A stretch of 20,757 nt of DNA from Hypsibius dujardini. Lineage: Eukaryota; Tardigrada; Eutardigrada; Parachela; Hypsibiidae. This document shows, piece by piece, positions 8,642 to 17,897 of this stretch (its first letter is position 1; each line of letters starts with the position of its first letter). The stretch is taken from NCBI GenBank assembly GCA_001579985.1, contig LRSR01007696.1, positions 1 to 20,757 on the forward strand, in the 5' to 3' direction. The position numbers were made by a program, and so were the translations under genes. The notes beneath the pieces were generated by a model, which had not been told where the DNA came from, made no database searches, and saw nothing but the letters and a program-made list of their open reading frames with translations.

Positions 8642-10997
8642 TCAATCGTGGGTAACTTCCTGCTTGAGACCAGCGCCGCCGTGCATGGCGTCAATCTGGC
8701 GCAGCTGCAGCTCCGCGTTCTGCGCGATCATCCGGATGTTCCGGTACATGTCGTGCTCGGGATGGGCCTGCATAAACTTGGAGAGCAGCTTGACCAGGTC
8801 CTGGAGGACCCGGCGGAGATACTTGAACGAGTTGTGGTCGAGGTCCTCGAAGCGGCCGCCGATTGCGAACAGCGACTCCTCCAGGTACTCCACCTTGAGT
8901 CGGGTGCGCGAGCCAATGTCCACGCCCAGCTGCTGGACCATGGAGAAGAGGACCGCCATCTCGAGGACGTCAGGTCGTCCGAACACCTGTTTTGCAGAAA
9001 CAAAATTAAGACATACGAGGGTGGAAGGGGGGAAAAACACCAATTGCACTGACGACCCTGCATTTCTAAAACTAAAACAAATTTGTAATTCAGCCTCCTA
9101 GACCAGTGGCCTCCTCGACCAGGGACATACCTCCTTGAGGGGGCACTTCTCACAGACATACAGCACCGCGTCTAAATCCGTCGCCGTCAGCGCCAACCGG
9201 AACGCCGCGTTGTACTGCCGTTTGTCGAGCGCCGCCTTGACGTCCTGCATCAAGGTCCTCTGCTGACTGGCCATCATCTGCTGCCCCGGTCCGGGGGTAG
9301 CAACTCCCGATCGCAGCGCATTCACCATACTCTCGTGCATCACACTCTGCTGTTCGCGGAGCTCTTCCTTGACGCACGCAGTTACCTTAAAAAAGAACAT
9401 TTTAAATGGCGAATTTGTTCTTACCTTTTCTCAATCGAAACGACTTTAATATCAGGAGTAGTCACCTTCTGTGAGATCTGTCCGCCGAGGTTGGCCATGA
9501 TCTGGTCGTAGAGGACGCGGATGTTCTGCTGGATAATGTCTTGAATACCGGTCAGGAGGTCCTTGGTCATGGCGGCGGCTGCAGCAGAGGATGTGCGTTC
9601 GACTGAACGCGTCACTTCCTGGAAGCGCTCCTCAAACACCTGGTCAATGGCGCCAAAGTGGTTCTCAATGAGGCGAGTCACGTGGGTCAGGTATTCTTTG
9701 GTGCCTGGAACAAGAAGGAACAAGATTGTCATAAAAGACTGCCAACAAAATTCGGTTTAGCCACCGAACAATTTAGATTCGGTCCACAACCAAACTGAAA
9801 CAGAACTGATATGGCCATCGAACAATTTGGAACAATTCGGTCAGCAGACAAACCAGAATCAGTTTTTCGGTAAGAGAACAAGCTGAAACAGAACTGATAT
9901 GGTCATCGAACAATTTGGAACAATTCGGTAAGCGAACAAATTAGACCAGAATCATACAAAAACCATCGCACAAAACTGATCTGAATATCGAATAAGTCCT
10001 TAAGACTGACCTTGAACTGATCATCGAACAAATTGAAACAAAACATTCCGTTACTCCTGTTCTACTTGCTCTATGTATTAAAAGGATTCGCCAGGTGGAA
10101 CAAATTAATGTTGTTTAAATATAGTTAAAAGATAATTTGAATCGCTCAAAAAGCAAATTTTAATCTTGGATCAATCAACCAATCAAACCAAATCAACCTA
10201 TCAAAGGACTTACCATTTCCAAAGGTCTGATTGAGCGTTAGCAGTGACTGATTCATAATCTGCTGGTAGGACGCCACCAGCTGATTGGACACCACATCCT
10301 GCAGCGCCTGCCGCGCGCCCTCCGCAAACACCGGCGCCACCGACTGGGCGATCACCTGCCCAAACTGCGGATTCCGCACAACCTCCTCCAGCTTCTGACG
10401 GACCACCCCGTCCAGGCCGGTCAACCGGGCCACCACATCGCCGGCCAGCTTGTCCCCCACCGGCTTCAACACTTTCTGCGCACTCAATCCCATTTGATTC
10501 TTCAACTCCTTGGCCACGTTGCCTTCGATGGTCCGGCCGAGGGTGTCCATCGAGATAGACAGACGATTCTCCAGTCCCGACATCTCCTTCAACGGGCCGG
10601 CCAACGACTTGCTTAGGAGGTCCAGGCTGCGTTTTGAGGAGGACGAGTCGTCGTGGCTGGCGGAGGTACCGTTCTGTTGGGAGACTTTGAGGGAGTCTAC
10701 GGAGGCGGTTAGACGTGTAACCAGCTGCGACTGCTGGTCCAGAGCGGTAGCGATAGCAGCGAGGGTGTTCTCAACGCGGTCCAGGCGCTCGGAGCTGATG
10801 GCGGCTGCGGTGGTGAGAGCAGACGAGCGGCTCAAGTCGCTTTGTTCGAAGAGGCGGGTAGACGGAGACGCTTCACCTGAATATCAGAACTACGTGACTG
10901 CAAGGTAACTGGCTAGCTGTCTGTCTGTCGGTCTGCCTGACTGTCTGTTTGTTTGCATGTCTGTCTGTCTGTCTGTCTGTATGTCTGTTTGTTTGCA

Positions 10998-11044
<47 letters not shown>

Positions 11045-11703
11045 ACGCTGTCTGCCTGTCTGTCAACCAGTATGGCTAATATGGCTATACTCCATACCTT
11101 TACGTGGTCTCATCGATAAGAAAGACTCCCCATGAGATTCGTCTTCGACCGGCGGGGCCGTGAAGGAAGACACCGACACATCACGTGTTCGAATGAAGTT
11201 CTGCAGTGAATCAGCAGAATTCACAGCAGCGACTGGATTCTGCAACTCTGAGAATTCGCTGCCAACCTTTCCGATCACATGGTGAAAATCCGCAACAAAA
11301 TTGTCAAACGTAGAGGGCGAACCGGCCTGTAGGGTGGAGGTTAGGCTATGAGTGGATAAACTGCCGCTTCCCAGGGCAGTGGAAGAGTCATTTCGCGCGC
11401 CAGTCAAGATGTTCTCCTTGCTGCGGCTTGAGGATGTCGCCAGTTGATGGGGAGAATCGCGTTGACTTCCTCCACCGTGGTGAAGGCTCTGCTGGGATGA
11501 GTCTCTGCGCACCTCAGTCACCTGTTGGACAGACCTGATATAAACACAACCTAAACGCTTCAGAATTTTGCCAGTTGTCGAATGTTTGTCTGTCTACCTG
11601 TCTGCCTGCCTGTCTATATGTCTTTCTATAAGACTGTCTGTCTATCTATCTGTCTGTCCAACTGTCTGTCTATATGTCTACCTGTAAGTCTATTTGTGGG
11701 TCG

Positions 11704-11768
<65 letters not shown>

Positions 11769-11838
11769 CCTGTCCATTTGTTTGTTTGTCTGTCTGTCGG
11801 TCTGTCTGTCTGTTTGCCTGTCCATTTGTTTGTTTGTT

Positions 11839-11869
<31 letters not shown>

Positions 11870-13222
11870 TTGTTTGTCTGACTGACTGACTGACTGTCTA
11901 TCCCACCTGATCAAAGACACTCGGAGGTTGCAGCACAAACGCAGGGCTGACACTTTGCGGTCTTTCCAGCTCCGGCTCCTCCAACTTAAACAACTCATTC
12001 CGGCTACCCTCTGTACTCCGACCGCTCCCATTCGTGTCCACAACCGGGGTGGGGACACTCGGCGTCGGCACGTCGTCCAAGGACCCACCAAACGTCTCAC
12101 GATTCTTCTCAATCTTCTTCACCTTTCGTGACTTCTTCTCCTTCACTTTGAAGGCCATTTCGCCGTTGACGCCCTGACTGGACAGGCTACTGCTGGACGG
12201 GGTTGGCACGACCACGACAGCCGGAGGGGGAGCAGCCACGTGTTTGATAACGGTCGGTGGGCTGTTGTTGTGGATCTCGCCGCGGGAGATGTCCATGATG
12301 CTGCTGCTGTCGCTAGTAGATGGGATGACGTTGGGTAGCTGTTCACCCACGAACGTGACGGTCATATGCTGCAGTACCTTGTGATGGACGGTCAACAAAC
12401 GCGATTCGAAACCGTTCTCCTCCGCTGAAGAGGAAGAACACGTCAGACTTGGAAAATCATCAAGCCGACAGACAGAGAAACAGCACGACAGCCAGACAAA
12501 CAGGCAGACAGGCCAATACATAAATAAGGCAGACAGTCAAAGAGGCAAGCACAATTCAACCGCGAGGTAAGAGAAACTTACGATCCAACGGCAACAACGA
12601 TTCCGGATCGGGTCGGATAGCCCGCAAGCTGACCGCCACCAAGTTGAGGATCGGCGATCCGACCAGGAACTCATTGACCGACGTCACGGTGGCCAGCCGC
12701 TTCACCACGTCCTTATCCACCCGTAGGAACATGACCAGATTGCGGAGCGAGTCACCCAAGATCAGGTAGTCACCTTTGGGGTCGACTGTCACCTGCAGTT
12801 GCGGTTCCTCCAACGGCCGCGCCAGCGAAGGCAATATGTCGATGGTCTGGAGGCAGTACCAATGCTGGCAGTTCCAGATTCGGAACTGCCGGCCGAACTC
12901 GCTCCCACTCACGGCGAACATCCAAAACTGCTCCTGCTTTGAGGTGGCCGTGAAGTCGTCGAAAAAGTGCACCGAGTGGACCGGGCGGCCGTCGTGCGGC
13001 GTCCACGTGTAGACCATGCTGGCGGTTTCCTTTTCCCCGCCCAGGGATTCACCTTTCCCCGACACACACTTAATAAAAAAACACCATACATAACTTTAAA
13101 ATAATGAAAATTAAAGTCTCGTCCCTCTATTTGTCTGGCTGTCTGTTCGACTGCCTGTCTATCTGTCTCTGTCTGTCTTTCTATCTGCCTGTTTGTATGT
13201 CCGCCTGTCAATCAGTAAGTTA

Positions 13223-13274
<52 letters not shown>

Positions 13275-14834
13275 GCCTGCCTGTCTGCCTGTCTGCCTGT
13301 CTGCCTGTCTGCCTGTCTGCCTGCCTGCCTGCCTGCCGATGTGGCTGTCTCTCTCTCTGTGGCCCGTCTGACTGCGTACCTGGTAGAAGTTGATGTTCCC
13401 ATCCTCCCTCGCCAGGCACAACACAACTCCGTCCGGCGACATCTTCCCGTCCCAAATCAGCGCTCCAGTGTCAATCCTGGCCACACCAGCAGTACCACTA
13501 TCCGCGGTGCTGAACGTGACGGCCTTATCCGTAGCGGCGGCAGCGTCCTTCACCAACGGCACGGACACAACCGCGGCCTGCCCGCCGCTTGTCAAAATCA
13601 ACCTGCTCGAAGGGTCATCATCACCGAGGAAGACGGCCTTCTGTCCCGGCTCGGGAACGTGGACACACCAGATCGCACGGCACGGCTGGCCGATGTCAAT
13701 CTCCTTCTCCGAAATGCGCATCTAAAGAAGCGGAAAAACATCAGTGAGTAAATAATTCGGCTTTTGTTACGGGCATCCTAAAATAATCGATCAAAACGAA
13801 ATTCCAAAAAAAAGAATTAATATTAACTTTAATTATTTGCATAAAATTTAAGAAGTTATTTCAGAAATGCAACCTTAAATTAAAACAAATATTCTAAATA
13901 GCACGAAATCGAGGCTATTAAACGAGCCAATCAACGATCAATGAAACAGCTTAAACCCATGTCAATACGAGTCAAAACGAGTCAATCAACAATCAATCGA
14001 CCACTTGAATGAGTATTCTCCTCACCTTCACCAAAAGCTCGTATCGCATGGGTTTATCCTCCGGGATGGAGAAGACCCAGCACCAGCCGTTCTGCTCCAT
14101 ACAGGCGATGTAGATGGCATCGGGGACGTGGGCGAAGTCGACATCGACCACCTGCGAGGCGAACTGATTGAGCAGACAGCGGCCGTCCTGACTGGCCGCT
14201 TCGTCGCTGGTCACGCGGACCTTCCCGGTGTGGTGCGTCTGGAGGACGTAGGCGAACACCCGGCCGGACATGTGCACCGCAATCAGGTGGCCGTGGTAAA
14301 AGTCCTTGGCCCACTTGTAGTCGATGCACGGCTTGGTGGAGACATAGTGGCTGTGATGACGCACCGGGTCTTCCACACTCGAGTCGTCGCTGTAGCGGAC
14401 GCTCACGTGACGCGCCTTCACCATGTGCGAATTCTCAGTGTCCTCCTCACTGGAGTTGCTGAGCGAACTGTGAGAGAAATGGGACAAAAAAATTTATGTT
14501 CCACAAAAGTATGCCAATCAATCAATGGACCGCCAATCAATCAAAACAAATAATTTCTGTGCAACCAAATCAATCAATCAATCGACTGCCAATCTATCAA
14601 AACAACTAAATTCCGACCAATCAAGTCAATCAATCAATCAATGGACCGCCAATCAATCAAAACAAATAAATTCTGTGCAATCAGTCAATCAATCAATGGA
14701 CCGCCAATCAATCAGAAGTTTCCATACGGAGATGGCAGAAATGCTTGACAAACGTACATTTCTTGATTCTCCTCAAGGAGTTCGTCCACGTAAGCCTTCA
14801 ACTCCTCCACTTCGACTCCACTTTTAGTCGCCAT
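8642..14834 (-). CDS. EDC4: EDC4, enhancer of mRNA decapping 4 (Ge-1/Hedls)
   Basis: Ten coding exons on the minus strand: 14834-14758, 14467-14026, 13721-13380, 13068-12582, 12424-11907, 11521-11098, 10876-10214, 9704-9466, 9385-9131 and 8986-8642. All phases close, giving 1263 residues (human about 1400). EDC4 is the cytoplasmic P-body scaffold that couples DCP1a and DCP2 for mRNA cap removal. The N-terminal WD40-like region (about 50-430) holds YKWAKDFYHGHLIAVHMSGR, DGKMSPDGVVLCLAREDGNI (sense of 'SPDG' blades), WTPHDGRPVHSVHFFDD and RIWNCQHWYCLQTIDILPS. These align well with human EDC4 (KPHDGRPLSCLLFCDN, MWCTVSWTCLQTI). A Ser/Lys-rich linker follows (about 480-780). Then comes a long helical part (about 800-1060) with FGNGTKEYLTHV (human LGTQEYLQQL). 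The C-terminal helical domain has ALTATDLDAVLYVCE and RTRLKVEYLEES (human ALTAADLNLVLYVCE, RTDLKLSYLEEA). The exon 8/9 junction uses a weak donor; an alternative is discussed in the findings. Five introns carry microsatellites or short tandem repeats. Confidence 0.93.
9795..9965. repeat. Two-copy 88-bp tandem repeat in EDC4 intron 7
   Basis: CTGAAACAGAACTGATATGG starts at 9795 and again at 9883. Each copy is followed by the same CATCGAACAATTTGGAACA segment and then an ATTCGGT word. More diverged related words continue to about 10040 within intron 9705-10213. Confidence 0.8.
10916..11064. repeat. CTGT microsatellite in EDC4 intron 6
   Basis: Tandem CTGT with TTTG and GCATG interruptions fills most of intron 10877-11097. 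On the EDC4 sense strand it reads as CAGA. Confidence 0.9.
11584..11897. repeat. Long CTGT microsatellite in EDC4 intron 5
   Basis: About 310 bp of tandem CTGT with interruptions (TTTG, CCATTTG) occupies most of intron 11522-11906, ending 9 bp from the exon 5 donor. A block with GTCTGTTTGCCTGTCCATTT is itself repeated (about 11758 and 11808). Long 'SVCLSVCL' open frames across it are not genes. Confidence 0.92.
12465..12540. repeat. Short imperfect CAGACA repeat in EDC4 intron 4
   Basis: Interrupted CAGACA/GACAG words lie in intron 12425-12581. Here the CAGA strand is the plus strand, opposite to the other EDC4 introns. Confidence 0.6.
13131..13340. repeat. CTGT/CTGC microsatellite in EDC4 intron 3
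   Basis: Perfect CTGT from about 13227 to 13273 passes into CTGCCTGT and then pure CTGC units, inside intron 13069-13379. The graded change looks like a tetranucleotide array with spreading point variants. Confidence 0.9.
14514..14715. repeat. 55-60-bp tandem repeat with ATCA runs in EDC4 intron 1
   Basis: The word TGGACCGCCAATCAATCA, or a variant of it, begins at 14526, 14582, 14642 and 14697. Each is preceded by CAATCAATCAA, and the first three are followed by an AAAACAA.TAA stretch. Units are 55-60 bp, and the array nearly fills intron 14468-14757. Confidence 0.8.
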
Positions 14835-16120
14835 TGTTGGGGGCTTAGATATATCCAAACAAAAGATCTCAGATATGCTGAAAAAGCAACAACTATTAGC
14901 GCAGCCTTTGATTGATTGATTGCTTGATTGATTAAATATTCAAACAAAATCCTCGCCCCTCATCAACAAATAAAGCCGTCGCGGTCTTCGCAAAACTCCC
15001 ACAATTTAAACACTCAAAGATTAGTCACTGGAAAGTCCCAAACAACGTCAGCATCAATTAACGGTCTCTAAGGGAAAAAAAGCGCAACCGGGTGGAGAGA
15101 GCAAAAACCGATAATATCCTATTGAGCAACGATTGATTGGCTGATTGCTATTATTATAAATCTTCCCGAAAATCATTCGCGCCCACAAGTAACAAAATGC
15201 ACTCCTCTCCCCTATTATCAATTAAATCGAACCAAAGAAAGATCGCGTAACTTGAACAAATAATAAACCCGACCCTCCGGCATAATTTTTATGGTGGAAA
15301 AGGAACCAATCCCGAGGAGATGGAAGAAACAAGCCATGCGTAATTAAAAGTCAATGATTGATTGGTTGATTGACTAGGACGAAAACTGATCGCTAAACTC
15401 GTGGTGCCTTAAATGACACAAAGATACCGCTTTCTTTCTACACTTCCACACACTTTCAACCCTTCAACGAATCTCAAAACTATAACTCATAACCATATCC
15501 GTGGTCCAAAACCGGCTTCTCGGCGAAAAGTGAGGCAACCGGGTGGAAGGGGAAGAAGACGTGCCTCCTCCACTCCCACCACAAAAATTAGTACCTTTCC
15601 GACAGCGGAGCGTCCCGCACCGCAACTCACCTGATTCCCGTTTGAATAATCTATCTAATTTGCCTTGAGCGGCCAATATTGGAAGGTAGGAAACCAGATA
15701 AATTCCTCTCCCAAAAGAGTCGCTCTCAAAAGCGTCGCTGACAACACAAAATTACACATTTTTACACCATGTGTCATACGCAAGCCAAAGAACGTCCAAA
15801 GTTACCTGTCAATAATAATGTCAAACACCCAAAAAAGTTGGATTCGTGTGAGTAATGCAATGCAACATGAAGACGGGTGTTTGTTTCACGAAGATGAAAA
15901 CAGCGGAGAATTTGATTATTTTTCATACGAATTCTTACGAGTTAACTGTCTTAGTGTGGGCCAGGCACTACATCGCCGGGATCATGGCCTGTTCAATGAC
16001 TGTATTCTCGCGCAGCAGTGGGCGGAGCCAGGGGGAGGCCTTTTTGCCCAGGGGTCCTTCCGTTTGCCTTGCGTAAGCGTAATAGTTTCTTTCTGGTTTT
16101 TTCTCTAGCCGGAATACAAA
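14835..16120. other. Intergenic region between divergent EDC4 and DDX24 start codons
   Basis: About 1.29 kb lies between the two ATGs. I see no coding exon; frames such as 15413-15634, 15464-15676 and 15665-16108 match no family I know. It must hold both promoters and 5' leaders. Short TGAT/ATCA runs occur at about 14908, 15131 and 15352. A 12-mer, CAACCGGGTGGA, occurs twice in the same orientation, at 15085-15096 and 15536-15547. On the EDC4 side a good acceptor-like string (GCTTTTTCAG, sense strand) lies about 50 bases before the ATG, so a 5' UTR intron is possible. Confidence 0.5.
16099..16108 (+). promoter_or_regulatory. Splice acceptor 12 bases before the DDX24 ATG
   Basis: The string TTTTCTCTAG ends 12 bases upstream of the start codon, after a pyrimidine-rich stretch from about 16087. 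It is either the end of a 5' UTR intron or a trans-splice acceptor. The sequence cannot decide which. Confidence 0.4.
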
Positions 16121-17856
16121 ATGCCGAAACGGAAGCATATTCAGGAGATTATTTCCAGCGGAGGATGGAAGCAGGTCGCATTCCCCAAGCCCTTTTCGGT
16201 GGAGGAAGCCGGGGGAGAAGCCTTCGAGGGGCTTATTGAAATTGAGGAGCTGACGGACTACGAAATCGGGTACGCCGACCAGCCGATAAAAAAGCTCAAG
16301 GAGAAACCGGTCGATGGAGAAGATGTGCAGCCGTCGAAGAAGAAGTTGCGTGCGGAGAAGCGGAAGGAGGAACGAAGGGATGCGAAAAAGCTCGTCAAAG
16401 CGAAAAAGCTCTCCGCGGCTGTCGCCTCCGCAAACAGTGGCGAGGTGGATTCTACTGCAGCGATAGGTGAGAAAATAGGCCGCGATTCCTAGGAGATAGT
16501 TAAGACTAGTGTTGGACGAGGAAGGCAGTGAAATGGTGTGGTTTTGCGTTTTCATCGATTTGTGGGGATACCCTTTAATTGGTTGATTGATTTGTCCGAA
16601 ACTATGTTTACATGGCATGCTCTCAATTGATTGATGTATTGCAATAAACGTGGGGCTGTGTTATTTTCGTCACTTGATTGGGTTAGACTTGATTGGTCGA
16701 TATAGCTCACTTGCTTTTTCGCTGTTCTGCATTTTTTATTACTGTTTAACCCGCCATATTACAAAATTTTTATTATAAATCCGGCTTATTAAAATGAAAA
16801 ATGGACTAAAAGTCAGCACTGACACAAATCGATTCCAAAGAATGATCGATTGAATCGATTGAATGAATGATTGATCGATCAAAGAATGATCGATTGATTG
16901 ATTGATTGGATGGTTCGTTCCCGAACCGAAAAACAAAATTAAGTTAGTTACCAAAATTTTCTCTTCAGTTTCAACCCATCCGAAAAAGTTAAAAAAGCCC
17001 CCCGCTGAGCCAGAAATCCGACCGCTAAAATCCATACTCAAAAAAACCAAACCAATACCAGCGGAGAGGAAAGATCTGCTCGACATCCCCGCGACGCCGG
17101 ACGAGGAAGGCAGCGATTCCGACTGGGAAGACGACACCGGGGACATTGACGATGACGAGGAAGGCCTCAACGAAATCACAGATGAAGGAATGGGGGAGGA
17201 TGAAGGCGAACCAATTGACATGTCTAAATGGGAACAGCTGAATATCTCTGAACCGATTTTAAAGGTATTACATATTTTTAAAAATATAAAATATGTAAAT
17301 AGGTATAAAATATTTTGTTTACAAAAAATGATAAATATTGGTAATATTATTAATATTTTTTAAATAAACATATACGAAGCACGTATTAATTAGTGAATAT
17401 TTATTTACATATTAGTTTATTTGAAATAGCCAAAAATCTTGATATATTTTTAATCTTATGGTGAAGAGTATATTCTTTTTTATTCCAAACTTCTTTTTCA
17501 ACAACTCGCTTTACAGGCCTTGCGGGAGATGAAGTTCGCCACGCCCACCGCAATCCAAGAGAGCTGTCTTCCAGCTGCGATCCGAAGTCGGAAGGACATT
17601 ATCGGAGCAGCGGAAACGGGGAGTGGGAAGACCCTGGCGTTTGCCATACCCATCCTGCAGAATATCATGGAGGACAAGGCGACGGAACCGGCGGAGAGGG
17701 AGCCATACCTACGGGCCTTGATTATCACGCCGACGCGGGAGTTGGCCGCTCAGATTGTCAAACATGTCACGGCTGTGGGGAAGTACACGGATGTCACGAC
17801 CTGTTTGGTGGTCGGTGGGATGTTCAAGGTAACGGGCCGGCAGACAGGCAGACAAT

Positions 17857-17897
<41 letters not shown>

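Noticed and set aside
8071-8655. A 194-codon plus-strand open frame as a stand-alone gene
   Set aside because: No family match and no clear first exon; part of it is the decayed repeat, and its end overlaps the EDC4 stop on the other strand. It is listed only as a possible relic.
11582-11889. Long open frames reading as Ser-Val-Cys-Leu repeats (also at 10953-11135, 13193-13393 and 20126-20405), and the antisense Asp-Arg-Gln-Thr frames
   Set aside because: They are the translation of CTGT/CAGA tetranucleotide arrays, which stay open in several frames, and they lie in introns or intergenic DNA.
13341-14553. Plus-strand open frames of 110-180 codons across EDC4 exons 2 and 3
   Set aside because: They are antisense shadows of GC-rich EDC4 exons. 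The minus strand has homology, splice sites and closed phases.
15665-16108. A 147-codon frame before DDX24 as an upstream exon or separate gene
   Set aside because: It is out of homology with anything I recognise and ends at the acceptor before the DDX24 ATG. DDX24 similarity starts only after 16121.
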